NCBI RefSeq assembly: GCF_000017565.1
Contig: NC_009719.1
Coordinates: 186,001-250,000, forward strand
Source of the DNA: Parvibaculum lavamentivorans DS-1
GTDB taxonomy: Bacteria; Pseudomonadota; Alphaproteobacteria; Parvibaculales; Parvibaculaceae
Direction: 5' to 3'
Length of the DNA stretch: 64,000 nucleotides
How positions within the stretch are numbered: the first letter of the stretch is position 1; each line of letters starts with the position of its first letter. The notes under the pieces are model-generated. The model was not told where the DNA came from. It saw only the letters and a program-made list of their open reading frames with translations, and did no database searches. Below are positions 25,043-33,415 of the stretch, one piece after another. The position numbers and the translations under genes are program-made.

Positions 25043-27229
25043 TCAGAAGCGAACGGTTGCGTTGATGCCGAAATTGCGGCCGGGCTGCGCATAGCGCCCG
25101 GTGAGCGGGCTGCCGGAGGCAAGGCCGGCGACATCCTGGGCGAAGTAATATTCCTCGTCGAAGATGTTGAAGATGCCGGCATTCACGGTCAGGTGTTCCG
25201 ACATGTCGTAATAGGCCATGAGGTCGACCAGCGTGTAGGACGGCGCCTCGAAATTGCCGGGCGTTGCGTTGCGCGTGTCGCGCCAGGCATGGGTGGCGAC
25301 GAGTTGCGAGCCCCAGCTGTCGCCTTCATAGGCGAGACCGAGAACGCCCTTGAGCGGGTCGACCGAGTCGATCGGGTCGCCGGTCTGGTCGTCCTCGCCG
25401 CGCGCATAGGCGAGGCTGCCGATAAGCGCCCATTCCGGCAGGAAGCGGTATTCGCCCTTGGCTTCGGCGCCGTAGATCGTGACTTCGGCGAGGTTCTGAT
25501 ACTGGAACTGCATCAGCGGCGGCACGCCGCCCACGCCGAGGAGGACCTGGTCGATGAAGTCTTCATAGGTGTTGTAGAAGCCTGCGACCGAGAAGCTCGA
25601 TCCGTCGCGGAACTTGCCGCGCAGGCCCGCCTCGAAGCCGTCGCTCGTTTCCGGCTTCAGGTTCGGGTTCGGAATGATTTCATAACCGAAGGTCGTGTGC
25701 TGCCAGGCATAGTTTGCGCTGTCATAGGGCGGCGCGCGGAAGCCATGCGCGTATTGCGCGAAGATCTTGTATTCCTCGGTAAGCGCGAATGTCAGGCCGA
25801 GCTTCGGAGAGATTTCCGTCTCCGTCATGTCGACCGGCACGTTGGTGCCCGCCGAGTTGAGGAACATCCGGTCGATCTTCGTATCGAGCGAATAATAGTC
25901 GAAGCGGAGCGCCGGAATGATGTTCAACCGGCCGATGCCGATATCGTCCTGCACATAGACGCCCGCCTTGATCGTCTCGGTATCCGGGAAGTTCTTGTTC
26001 GGGAATGTCTCGAAGCCGACGACATTGGTGGTCGTGTTGGTGATGAGGTTGGTCTCGGTCCGGTAGCGGGGGCGCGAGGTTTCCGTGTAGTCGGCGGTCA
26101 CGCCATAGGTGAAATCATGCGTGAAGCCCGCCCATTCGCGCGTCAGGCCGAACTGGAAGTCGCCGCTGAGAATCTCCTGATTGAAGTGAAGATCGGAGAG
26201 GCGGAGAACCGTGCTGCCGCTGCGGAGCTGTTCGGTATGCTCGACGCGGTCGAGCTTGGTGTAGCCGATCTTGAGTTCCATGCGGTCCGCGATCGGCGTC
26301 GGCATCCGGTGGGAGTAGGCGGCGCTGACGAAGTAGCGGTCGGTCTCGTCGGTCGCTTCGGAACGATTGACGGTGCCGGTTTCTTCGCTCAAGAGGCGGA
26401 TATCGGCCTGCTTGTTGTCGAGCTGGCCGGTGAAGGTGAGCTTGTTGCTGTCCGGCCCGTTGAAGACGAGCTTGGCGAGGAACGAGTTCGACTCATAGTC
26501 GATCGGATTGGCGACATAGCTGCTGTTCGGTTCGACCTCGTGGCCGTCGCGGCGCGTATAGAGGCCGAGCATTTCGACATTGCCCGCGCGGACGGCGCCG
26601 GTTGCCGATTCCGTGAAGCTCTCATCGGAGCTGTCATAGCCGCTCTTGAGGCTCGCATACCAATCCTTGTCGAAAATATCGAGATAGTCGGACGGGTCTT
26701 TCGTCACATAGGAGACGACGCCGCCGAGACCATCGGAACCGTAAAGCGCGGAGGCCGGGCCGCGAATGATTTCGACGCGCTTCATGCTGTCGAGATCGAA
26801 GAAGTCGCGCGTATAGAGGCCGCCCGCGGAAGCGTCGATGTAATCGGGCGCAGTGAAGCCATCGACCAGCACCAGCACGCGATTGCCGCCGATGCCGCGA
26901 ATGGTGAAGTTGCCGGCGCCGACGCGGGTCGGCGAATTGCTGACCGAGACGCCCGGCTCGTAGCGCACGATGTCCTGCATCGAATTCGCGTTGCGGCGCT
27001 CAAGCTCTTCCGCCGTGATGACGGAGACGGTGCCTGCGACATCGTTGATCGCGGTCGGATTGCGCGTCGCGGTGGAGGTGACGGCGTCGAGCTGCGTCGC
27101 CTTGGGCGCGTCTTCCCCGGTGTCTGTGCCGGTGGTGTCCTGAGCCTGCGCCACGGAGATCGCGGCGAGGGAGGTGGTTGCGAAGAGGAGAGATAGAAGG
27201 GGGAGTCGTCGTGTATTGATCGTTGCCAT
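25043..27229 (-). CDS. TonB-dependent heme/hemoglobin outer-membrane receptor
   Basis: 728 residues. Signal peptide ~1-30, a plug domain (VSVITAEELERRNANSMQDI, GGNRVLVLVDGF, IRGPASALYGSDGLGGVVSY) and a 22-strand barrel ending in NATVRF with a terminal Phe. The heme-receptor motifs FRAP (HGFRAPPYDSANY) and NPNL (NPNLKPETSDGFEAGLRG) are present, with a histidine between them in YAWQHTTFGYE, the position of the axial heme ligand in HemR-type receptors. ATG 27229 starts the signal peptide; another ATG lies 30 bases upstream. It is second in the operon after hemP. Confidence 0.93.
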   Translation of the reverse strand: MATINTRRLPLLSLLFATTSLAAISVAQAQDTTGTDTGEDAPKATQLDAVTSTATRNPTAINDVAGTVSVITAEELERRNANSMQDIVRYEPGVSVSNSPTRVGAGNFTIRGIGGNRVLVLVDGFTAPDYIDASAGGLYTRDFFDLDSMKRVEIIRGPASALYGSDGLGGVVSYVTKDPSDYLDIFDKDWYASLKSGYDSSDESFTESATGAVRAGNVEMLGLYTRRDGHEVEPNSSYVANPIDYESNSFLAKLVFNGPDSNKLTFTGQLDNKQADIRLLSEETGTVNRSEATDETDRYFVSAAYSHRMPTPIADRMELKIGYTKLDRVEHTEQLRSGSTVLRLSDLHFNQEILSGDFQFGLTREWAGFTHDFTYGVTADYTETSRPRYRTETNLITNTTTNVVGFETFPNKNFPDTETIKAGVYVQDDIGIGRLNIIPALRFDYYSLDTKIDRMFLNSAGTNVPVDMTETEISPKLGLTFALTEEYKIFAQYAHGFRAPPYDSANYAWQHTTFGYEIIPNPNLKPETSDGFEAGLRGKFRDGSSFSVAGFYNTYEDFIDQVLLGVGGVPPLMQFQYQNLAEVTIYGAEAKGEYRFLPEWALIGSLAYARGEDDQTGDPIDSVDPLKGVLGLAYEGDSWGSQLVATHAWRDTRNATPGNFEAPSYTLVDLMAYYDMSEHLTVNAGIFNIFDEEYYFAQDVAGLASGSPLTGRYAQPGRNFGINATVRF

Positions 27230-27348
27230 TTCCCAGTCCCGGTTATGCGTGAAAAGCATTCCTGGCTGGCTGGCCCCCGCTTCTCTGCTCGCGGGTCTGG
27301 CTGGCTCGGTTGCCTTGTATGACCGCCCGGCCCCTGCCGGACGCTTCT

Positions 27349-27522
27349 CTATTTGATGAGGATCAGCTTGTTGCTGTTGGTCAGACGAAGGCGGTAAAGC
27401 TCCTCGCCATGCCGGATAATGAGCTCCCGTCCGCCGGCGAAAAGATCGGCGCTGGCGACGGCGGGCGTTGCGCCTGCCGCCGTGACGCGGATCGTCCGGT
27501 CCGGAGCGGTACTGCTGGTCAT
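27349..27522 (-). CDS. hemP: Hemin uptake protein HemP
   Basis: A 57-residue protein whose C-terminal half (SADLFAGGRELIIRHGEELY, then RLRLTNSNKLILIK) matches the small HemP family. HemP proteins head heme-uptake operons; in some rhizobia and Burkholderia they act as positive regulators of the receptor gene, but the mechanism is unsettled. ATG 27522 has AAGGGG about 7 bases upstream; an in-frame ATG at 27591 would lack this and cross the Fur-like box. The gene is 119 bases upstream of the receptor gene and first in the seven-gene heme operon. Confidence 0.85.
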   Translation of the reverse strand: MTSSTAPDRTIRVTAAGATPAVASADLFAGGRELIIRHGEELYRLRLTNSNKLILIK

Positions 27523-27550
27523 CGGTCCCCTTGGCTCCTGCTTCCCATCA

Positions 27551-27565
27551 TGAGAATGACTCGCA
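27551..27565 (-). promoter_or_regulatory. Candidate Fur box upstream of the heme operon
   Basis: TGAGAATGACTCGCA is a 7-1-7 imperfect dyad whose left arm differs from the Fur half-site TGATAAT at one base. It lies ~29 bases upstream of the hemP start, where a repressor would block initiation. Iron control of this operon is expected; in many Alphaproteobacteria Irr or RirA replaces Fur, so the binding protein is uncertain. Confidence 0.55.
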
Positions 27566-27716
27566 GTATCATGCGCAAGTAGCGCAGGCAACCGCTATTT
27601 TCCCATGTGAAAATTGTGGGTATTCAGGCGCGAAGAGAAGATCGAGAAAAAATGGCTGAATCGCTGGAAAAAGGGCGGGGAGCCCGGCAGCCCCTGCGCC
27701 GCCGGGCCGCACCCGG

Positions 27717-28331
27717 TCAGGCGGTCTGGAGGTCCGCCTTCTCGAAATTCGCGGCCGCGAATTCCCAATTCACGAGGTGGTCCAGGAAAGCGTCGAGATA
27801 GTCCTGCCGCTTGTTCTGGTAGTCGAGATAGTAGGTGTGCTCCCAGACATCGGTGGTGAGGATGGGAACATCCTTCTTGCCGGCAATCGGCGTCTCGGCA
27901 TTGGCGGTGCTGTAGATCTTGAGCTTGCCGCCCGACAGCACGAGCCAGCAATAGCCGGAGCCGAACTGGCCCATCGCCGTTTTCTTGAAGGTTTCGGCAA
28001 ATTTCTCATAACCGCCGAGATCGGCGTCGATACGCTCCGCCAGCGCGCCTTTCGGCCTGCCGCCGCCCTTGGGCGACATGGAATTCCAGTAGAAATCGTG
28101 GTTCCAGACCTGCGCGGCGTTGTTGAAGAGCGACTTCTGCGACGCATCGCCCGCCACCTTGCGGATCAGCGGCACGAGTTCCAGGCCGGCGAGCTCCGTG
28201 CCCTCGATCAGCCCGTTGGCCTTCTCGACATAGGACTTATGGTGCTTGCCATAATGGAAGGAAAGCGTTTCCGCCGAGACATGCGGCGCGAGCGCGTCTT
28301 CGGCATAGGGGAGGGGAGGAAGTTCGAGCAT
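27717..28331 (-). CDS. sodB: Superoxide dismutase, Fe type
   Basis: 204 residues with the Fe/Mn-SOD ligands: H26 (FHYGKHH), H78 (AQVWNHDFYWNS), D161 and H165 (DVWEHTYYLDYQ). The length, the AQVWNHDFYW stretch and GSGYCWLVL favour the iron form. It converts superoxide to peroxide in the cytoplasm. It is divergent from hsp20 and downstream of the heme operon promoter region, fitting a stress and iron neighbourhood. The 219-base intergenic region to hsp20 carries both promoters. Confidence 0.93.
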   Translation of the reverse strand: MLELPPLPYAEDALAPHVSAETLSFHYGKHHKSYVEKANGLIEGTELAGLELVPLIRKVAGDASQKSLFNNAAQVWNHDFYWNSMSPKGGGRPKGALAERIDADLGGYEKFAETFKKTAMGQFGSGYCWLVLSGGKLKIYSTANAETPIAGKKDVPILTTDVWEHTYYLDYQNKRQDYLDAFLDHLVNWEFAAANFEKADLQTA

Positions 28332-28454
28332 GGCTCATCGTCCTTTCGCTTGCAGTAGCCTTACCCTGTGAGTTCGGCCTTCGGCGGGGCATTTCAAGGC
28401 CGCATGCTGCCTTTGTCGCTCCCAAGGACGGAATTCGAGGGTCAAGCCGGACGG

Positions 28455-28483
28455 CTTGCAACAATGTAACAGGGTCCCCACAT
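28455..28483 (+). promoter_or_regulatory. Sigma-32 (RpoH)-like heat-shock promoter for hsp20
   Basis: CTTGCAA (28455-28461) and CCCCACAT (28476-28483) are separated by 14 bases, close to the heat-shock consensus CTTGAAA-N13/14-CCCCATNT. The site is ~70 bases upstream of the hsp20 ATG. No competing sigma-70 elements stand out. Confidence 0.65.
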
Positions 28484-28550
28484 ATCCTTCACGCGGTGCC
28501 GGGAAACGGGCCGCGAATGGCAAAGTCGCTTGAGACACGGGACTTTGGAA

Positions 28551-28997
28551 ATGACGCGAACGATGCAGTTCAACAGCCCTTTTCTCCTGGGCTTCGATCA
28601 GATGGAGCGGCTGCTCGAACGAGTGGCCAAGGCGTCGGACGGATACCCGCCCTACAATGTCGAACAGGTTTCGACGGAGGCGGGCGACCAGCTCCGGATC
28701 ACGCTGGCGGTGGCCGGTTTCTCCCGCGACGAACTCGCCGTCACGGTGGAGAACAACCAGCTCGTCATCCGCGGAAGGCAGCGCGACGACTCCGACCGCA
28801 CCTATCTCCATCGCGGCATTGCCGCACGGCAGTTCCAGCGCTCGTTCGTTCTGGCGGACGGGATCGAAGTGAAGGGCGCGATGCTTGAGAACGGCCTCCT
28901 GATGGTCGATCTCGAAAAGCCCGAACCGAGCCGGACAGTGCGAACCATCGAGATTTCCGAAGCCGCATCCGAGCCGCTGTCCCGCAGCGCGGATTGA
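28551..28997 (+). CDS. Small heat-shock protein, Hsp20/IbpA family
   Basis: 148 residues. N-terminal MQFNSPFLLGFDQMERLLER is the typical IbpA-like arm, followed by an alpha-crystallin domain (~35-128; DQLRITLAVAGFSRDELAV, VIRGRQ, RSFVLADGIEVKGAMLENGL) and a C-terminal I-x-I-type motif (TIEIS). It is an ATP-independent holdase that binds aggregating proteins. A TTG 21 bases upstream is in frame, but ATG 28551 follows TTTGGAA. It is preceded by a sigma-32-like promoter and followed 64 bases later by the DUF1150 gene. Confidence 0.9.
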   Translation: MTRTMQFNSPFLLGFDQMERLLERVAKASDGYPPYNVEQVSTEAGDQLRITLAVAGFSRDELAVTVENNQLVIRGRQRDDSDRTYLHRGIAARQFQRSFVLADGIEVKGAMLENGLLMVDLEKPEPSRTVRTIEISEAASEPLSRSAD

Positions 28998-29061
28998 ACT
29001 CAAGCGACGGAGTTGGCCCTTTGCTTCCGTGTAACAAGGAAGGGCTTGAAAGGAGTAGATC

Positions 29062-29361
29062 ATGAACGAATCCGAATTCGACGCCGAAGGCGAAGAGAAG
29101 ACGGGCTGGGGCGTGAACGATTTTCGCAAGCTGACGCCCGAAATGTTCGCGAATGTCGGCGTGCCGAACGTCGTCTATGTGCGCGAAGTGCTGGCGGGCG
29201 AACTCGCCGGCGAGATCGGCTCGGAACTCGATGTTCCCGCAGATACGCGCCTCTTCGCGGTGCATGCCGCCAACGGCGTTCGCATGGCCGTGCTCGACGA
29301 CCGCGACGCCGCCTTCGCGGGCGCCCGCCAATACGACCTGGAACCGCTCAGCGTCCACTGA
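29062..29361 (+). CDS. DUF1150 family protein
   Basis: 99 residues, no signal peptide or membrane segment. The core KLTPEMFANVGVPNVVYVRE and FAVHAANGVRMAVLDDRDAA match the alphaproteobacterial DUF1150 family. These small proteins are very often encoded next to hsp20 genes, as here, suggesting a role in the heat-shock response, but no function is established to my knowledge. AAAGGAG precedes the ATG. Transcription probably starts at the hsp20 heat-shock promoter and stops at the hairpin at 29384. Confidence 0.85.
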   Translation: MNESEFDAEGEEKTGWGVNDFRKLTPEMFANVGVPNVVYVREVLAGELAGEIGSELDVPADTRLFAVHAANGVRMAVLDDRDAAFAGARQYDLEPLSVH

Positions 29362-29383
29362 GTGCGTGCAGCACGACGAACGA

Positions 29384-29415
29384 AAAAAGCCCCGCTCGGG
29401 AGAGCGGGGCTTTTT
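29384..29415. terminator. Bidirectional terminator between DUF1150 and ptsN
   Basis: AAAAAGCCCCGCTC (29384-29397) and GAGCGGGGCTTTTT (29402-29415) form a 14-bp perfect stem with a 4-base loop and a T-run on either strand. It lies between convergent genes. Confidence 0.93.
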
Positions 29416-29435
29416 GTTTCTCAGTGTCCGGAATG

Positions 29436-29900
29436 TCAGGCGGCGTTGGTGGCGGCCGGTTCCGTGAGGATCGCGAAGAGCGCGGAGGCGTCTTCCGAGG
29501 CGCGGAGCTTTTCCACCACGGCCGGATTGCGCAGCAGGCGCGAAATGCGCGCCAGCGCCTTCAGGTGATCCGCACCCGCCGATTCCGGCGCGAGCAGCAG
29601 GAAGATGAGGTCGACGGGCTGATCGTCGACGGACTCGAAATCGATCGGCGTATCGAGCCGCGCGAAGAGGCCGTGGAGACGGTCGATATCGGCGAGCTTG
29701 CCATGTGGAATGGCGATGCCCTGGCCGACGCCCGTGGAGCCGAGACGTTCGCGCTCCAGCAGCGTTTCGAAAATTGCCCGCTCGGAAAGCCCCGTCAGTT
29801 TCGCGGCGCGCTCCGACAGGTCCTGCAGCGCCTGCTTCTTGCTGGTCACTTTCAGGTGAGCGACGACGCTCTCCGGCTGTACCAGATCTTCAAGCTCCAT
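29436..29900 (-). CDS. ptsN: PTS IIA-like nitrogen-regulatory protein PtsN
   Basis: 154 residues of the EIIA-Ntr fold. The phosphorylated histidine is H66 in GVGQGIAIPHGKLAD. VVAHLKVTSKKQALQDLSER and VDLIFLLLAPESAGADHLKA are typical. It receives phosphate from PtsP/NPr and regulates potassium, nitrogen and stress functions. ATG 29900 begins the family N-terminus (MELEDLVQPESVV); longer frames run into the upstream gap. Its place downstream of hpf and rpoN is the classical order. Confidence 0.93.
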   Translation of the reverse strand: MELEDLVQPESVVAHLKVTSKKQALQDLSERAAKLTGLSERAIFETLLERERLGSTGVGQGIAIPHGKLADIDRLHGLFARLDTPIDFESVDDQPVDLIFLLLAPESAGADHLKALARISRLLRNPAVVEKLRASEDASALFAILTEPAATNAA

Positions 29901-30027
29901 AATCCGAATCCTGTGTTGCGACGCCGCCAGATGCACCCGCCTTTGCGGCGTGCCTGACCGGACGGACTGGGCATTTCCGCCATCCTGCCTGCTCTCGCCG
30001 ACGGGAACGGGTTTTGCCCTCACTGTT

Positions 30028-30609
30028 TCAAGCCTTCTGAACATCGCGGCTCGTATCGATCCAACCGATATTTCCATCCGGCCTGCGGTAGACGAGGTTG
30101 AGGCCGTTTGCTTTCCCGGTACGGAACATAACGAAGGGCGCCTCGCTGAGATCCATCTGCATGACGGCGTCTCCGACGCTCAGCACGGGGATGGATGTGG
30201 TGCCTTCGGCAATGATGACGGGCTGGGCGTCTTCCGCCTCTTCCTCGTGCTCGTCGCCCGGATGAAGGACGAAGGACGGGTAGGATTCGGCGGGCAGCTC
30301 AACCTTGTTGTTATTGTTGTGGTTCTTCAGCCGGCGCTTGTAACGGCGAAGACGCTTCTCCAGCCGCTCAAGCGCGGCTTCAAAAGAGGCGTAGACCTCG
30401 TTCGCCGTACCCTGCGCGTTGACGCGCAAGCCGGAGCTGAGATGGGCCGAACAATCGGCCCGGAATTCGTGGCCCTGCTTCGTCAGCGTTACCTGGCCGT
30501 CGACAGGGCGATCGAAATATTTCGTCACGGCGGCTTCGAGCCGCTCGGTCGCATGGGTGCGGAGTGCATCCCCCACGTCGAGATGATGTCCGCTGACCTG
30601 AACCTGCAT
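30028..30609 (-). CDS. hpf: Ribosome hibernation promoting factor, long form
   Basis: 193 residues, the long HPF type: an N-terminal S30AE/YfiA domain (1-~100; VSGHHLDVGDALRTHATERL, ASFEAALERLEKRLRRYKRR) and a C-terminal dimerisation domain (~130-190; FVMFRTGKANGLNLVYRRPD, GNIGWIDTS). Long HPF dimerises 70S ribosomes into 100S in stationary phase. GGAAGG lies ~6-11 bases before ATG 30609; a GTG 21 bases upstream is not supported. It has its own strong promoter in the 335-base gap after rpoN. Confidence 0.93.
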   Translation of the reverse strand: MQVQVSGHHLDVGDALRTHATERLEAAVTKYFDRPVDGQVTLTKQGHEFRADCSAHLSSGLRVNAQGTANEVYASFEAALERLEKRLRRYKRRLKNHNNNNKVELPAESYPSFVLHPGDEHEEEAEDAQPVIIAEGTTSIPVLSVGDAVMQMDLSEAPFVMFRTGKANGLNLVYRRPDGNIGWIDTSRDVQKA

Positions 30610-30944
30610 GAAAGACCTTCCCGGGGTCACTACGCTACAAATGACGGTTGCCGGACGATTTGTCCGGGCCTTCCGCCCTTAAGGAAACCTTGCACGCCGT
30701 TTCCGGGCGGCCACTCGCCGAACGACGGCTCGGCCTGCGTTCGAACTTGCCATTGCACATGCCGCCTGCGCGGCCTAACCCACCGCCTCACCACCCGGAA
30801 ATCGACCCGGGGGGCGTTTGAGCGCGTGGAAACTAGTTGGCCCTCTCATGGGTGTCAACCGCGCACCGGAAGGGGCCGGAAACCCTTTATATTTCAAGCA
30901 TGTATAGGCCGGGAAGCAAGCAGGGAAAAGGGCCGCGGAGAGAC
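30610..30944 (-). other. 335-base non-coding region between rpoN and hpf
   Basis: No plausible gene on either strand. It holds the hpf promoter at 30830-30858 and a leader of ~215 bases. I see no clear riboswitch or sRNA signature, but the leader is long enough to carry regulatory structure. Confidence 0.6.
30830..30858 (-). promoter_or_regulatory. Strong sigma-70 promoter for hpf (and ptsN)
   Basis: Read on the minus strand: -35 TTGACA (30858-30853), 17-base spacer, -10 TAGTTT (30835-30830). This is a perfect -35 with ideal spacing. Transcription would begin near 30823, giving a leader of ~215 bases before hpf. Confidence 0.65.
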
Positions 30945-32492
30945 TCACGCATAGGCCTTTTTTTCGCGCCTGCGCTGCACGGAAGAGGGAATGTTGAGTG
31001 CTTCCCGATACTTGGCGACGGTGCGCCGCGCAATATCGACACCCTGGCCCTTCAGGATATCGACGAGATTGTCGTCCGACAGCACCGCATCCGGGCGCTC
31101 GACATCGATCAGTTCCTTGATCCGGTGACGCACGGCTTCCGCCGAATGCGCCGCGCCGCCCGATGAGGAGGCGATGGAGGAGGTGAAGAAATACTTCATC
31201 TCGAAAATCCCGCGCGGCGTCGCGATGTATTTATTGGCGGTGACGCGGGAGACCGTCGATTCATGCATCGAGATCGCCTCGGCGATGGTCTTCAGGTTCA
31301 AGGGCTTCAGATGCTGAATGCCGTGAACGAGGAACGCATCCTGCTGGCGCACGATTTCGGACGCGACCTTGAGGATCGTCCGCGCGCGCTGATCGAGGCT
31401 TTTGACCAGCCAGTTCGCATTGTTGAGGCACTCGGAGAGATAGGCCTTGGCGCTCGGATCGCCCGAAAGCTTCGACACTTCCGAATAATATTGCTGGTTC
31501 ACGAGCACGCGCGGCAGCGTCTCGGAATTGACTTCCACCATCCAGCTTCCATCGGCGCGCGAACGCACGAAGACGTCCGGTATCACCGGCACGACAGGCT
31601 CTCCGCCAAAGGCGAGGCCGGGCTTCGGATTGCAGGTGCGGATGTCCTCCACCATGCTCGCGATATCCTCGCGGTCGGCGCCGGTGAGCTTCATCAGCGT
31701 GTCGAAATCGCGCTTCGCGAAGAGTTCGAGATTGTCGAGAAAGGCCTGCATCGCCGGATCGAGGCGATTGCGCTCCGCGAGCTGCAGTGCGAGACATTCC
31801 TTGAGGTTGCGCGCGCAGATGCCGGTCGGCTCGAATGTCTGCAGAACCTGCAGCACCGCCTCCACATCCTCGACATCGGTTCCGAGACGTTCGGCGACCT
31901 CCGCGAGATCGGCGGTCATGTAGCCGGTCTCGTTCACCTGGTCGATGAGATAGGCGCCGATGAGACGGTCGCCCGCGGTCTTGAGCGCGGTGTTCATCTG
32001 TTCGGTCAGATGTTCGGCAAGCGTTGCCTCGCGCGTCAGCGTGGCAGCGAAGTCGTAATCGCCGTCGCCGGTATTGCCGCCGCCGCCCTTCATGTTCTGC
32101 CAGTCGGAGCCCGTCGGTCCCGGCGCGTCGGCGGCCGCCGCCGCTGCATCGTTCTGCATGTCGGCGCGGGATTCATCCGCATAGACATTGTCGTAATCGG
32201 TGTCGATGTCGCCGTCGCGGCCAGGCAGCGGCCCGTCATCGGTGAGCGAAAGCGATGTCTCGGACGTGGTGACGGTTTCGCGATCCGTTTCAGGCGCGGC
32301 GCGTTCTTCGCCCGTCCGGTCGGAAGGATCGGAGGTCGTCGCTTCGAGCAGCGGATTACGCTCTAGTTCCTGTTCGACATAGTCGGCAAGTTCGAGATTG
32401 GACAGTTGCAGCAGCTTGATCGCCTGCTGCAGCTGGGGCGTCATGACCAGGGACTGCCCCTGGCGCATCTCGAGTCTCGGTGCTAGTGCCAT
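30945..32492 (-). CDS. rpoN: RNA polymerase sigma-54 factor RpoN
   Basis: 515 residues. Region I (QSLVMTPQLQQAIKLLQLSN, activator-responsive), an acidic region II (~55-145, rich in D/E/G), the core-binding region III and the C-terminal RpoN box ARRTVAKYRE just before the end. It directs transcription from GG/GC promoters for nitrogen, motility and other genes. ATG 32492 begins MALAPRLEMRQGQSL; longer frames overlap lptB. It follows lptB by 28 bases and precedes hpf, as in most Proteobacteria. Confidence 0.95.
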   Translation of the reverse strand: MALAPRLEMRQGQSLVMTPQLQQAIKLLQLSNLELADYVEQELERNPLLEATTSDPSDRTGEERAAPETDRETVTTSETSLSLTDDGPLPGRDGDIDTDYDNVYADESRADMQNDAAAAAADAPGPTGSDWQNMKGGGGNTGDGDYDFAATLTREATLAEHLTEQMNTALKTAGDRLIGAYLIDQVNETGYMTADLAEVAERLGTDVEDVEAVLQVLQTFEPTGICARNLKECLALQLAERNRLDPAMQAFLDNLELFAKRDFDTLMKLTGADREDIASMVEDIRTCNPKPGLAFGGEPVVPVIPDVFVRSRADGSWMVEVNSETLPRVLVNQQYYSEVSKLSGDPSAKAYLSECLNNANWLVKSLDQRARTILKVASEIVRQQDAFLVHGIQHLKPLNLKTIAEAISMHESTVSRVTANKYIATPRGIFEMKYFFTSSIASSSGGAAHSAEAVRHRIKELIDVERPDAVLSDDNLVDILKGQGVDIARRTVAKYREALNIPSSVQRRREKKAYA

Positions 32493-32520
32493 GATGTTGT
32501 CGGCCCCCCGGCTCTCATTC

Positions 32521-33324
32521 CTAGAGGCTGAACCGTTCGCCGAGATAGAGCCGCCGCACGTCCTCGTTTCCCACGATGGCGGAAGGGTCGCCTTCCATGA
32601 GCACGGTGCCGTCATGGATGATGACAGCGTGGTCGATGAGCTCCAATGTCTCGCGAACATTGTGATCGGTGATGAGAACGCCGATGCCGCGATCCTTCAG
32701 ATGCGCCACGAGATCGCGGATGTCGCCGATCGCGATCGGATCGATGCCGGCGAAAGGTTCGTCGAGCAGCATGAAGGAAGGTTGCGTGGCAAGGGCGCGG
32801 GCGATTTCGACGCGCCGCCGCTCGCCGCCCGAAAGCGCGATGGAGGGCGTGCGCCGGAGATGCGTGATCGAGAATTCGGCGAGCAGGTCGTCGAGTTCGG
32901 CCTCGCGGCGGTCGCGGTCCGGTTCGATCACTTCAAGCACGGCGCGGATATTCTGTTCGACCGTCATGCCGCGAAAGATGGACGCTTCCTGCGGCAGGTA
33001 GCCGATGCCGCGCCGGGCGCGGCGATACATGGGCAGACCGGTGACATCGTCGCCATCGAGCGAGATGGTTCCATAATCGGGCTGGATGAGGCCGGTAATC
33101 ATGTAGAAGACGGTGGTCTTGCCCGCGCCATTGGGGCCGAGCAGGCCGACAGCCTCGCCGCGCTGGACATGAAAGCTGACGCCGCGAACGACCGGGCGGC
33201 CCTTGAAGCTCTTGCCGAGTTTATCGACCCAGAGACCGGGATTATCCGCGACAAGATGAGGTCCGCCGCGGTTTTCCGCCTGCGTTTCCCCATGCTGAAG
33301 CTGTTTTCCCGTCGCGCTCGCCAT
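32521..33324 (-). CDS. lptB: LPS export ABC transporter ATP-binding protein LptB
   Basis: 267 residues. Walker A GPNGAGKT (63-70), Q-loop LPQEASIFRGMTVEQN, signature SGGERRRVEIARAL, Walker B FMLLDEPFAGIDP and switch H in LITDHNVRETLEL, all of the LptB/LivF-like class. It powers LPS extraction with LptFG and hands it to LptC/LptA. ATG 33324 has GTGGGGA upstream; an ATG at 33351 preceded by AAGTGAG would add nine residues and cannot be excluded. The ~20-residue N-terminal lead before the ABC domain is common in Alphaproteobacteria. Confidence 0.93.
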   Translation of the reverse strand: MASATGKQLQHGETQAENRGGPHLVADNPGLWVDKLGKSFKGRPVVRGVSFHVQRGEAVGLLGPNGAGKTTVFYMITGLIQPDYGTISLDGDDVTGLPMYRRARRGIGYLPQEASIFRGMTVEQNIRAVLEVIEPDRDRREAELDDLLAEFSITHLRRTPSIALSGGERRRVEIARALATQPSFMLLDEPFAGIDPIAIGDIRDLVAHLKDRGIGVLITDHNVRETLELIDHAVIIHDGTVLMEGDPSAIVGNEDVRRLYLGERFSL

Positions 33325-33415
33325 CAAATCCCCACTTCTTAACAATGCCATCAAACTCACTTGGCATTAAAATTGTATGAAGTGAAGGAATTAACCAAGC
33401 CCTCTTTGTATAAAA

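Noticed and set aside
25193-27196. 667-codon plus-strand frame opposite the heme receptor
   Set aside because: Antisense of a clear TonB-dependent receptor with FRAP/NPNL motifs; low-complexity EV/RA-rich translation.
28335-29129. 264-codon minus-strand frame across hsp20
   Set aside because: Overlaps the well-supported hsp20 gene and its promoter; no domain pattern.
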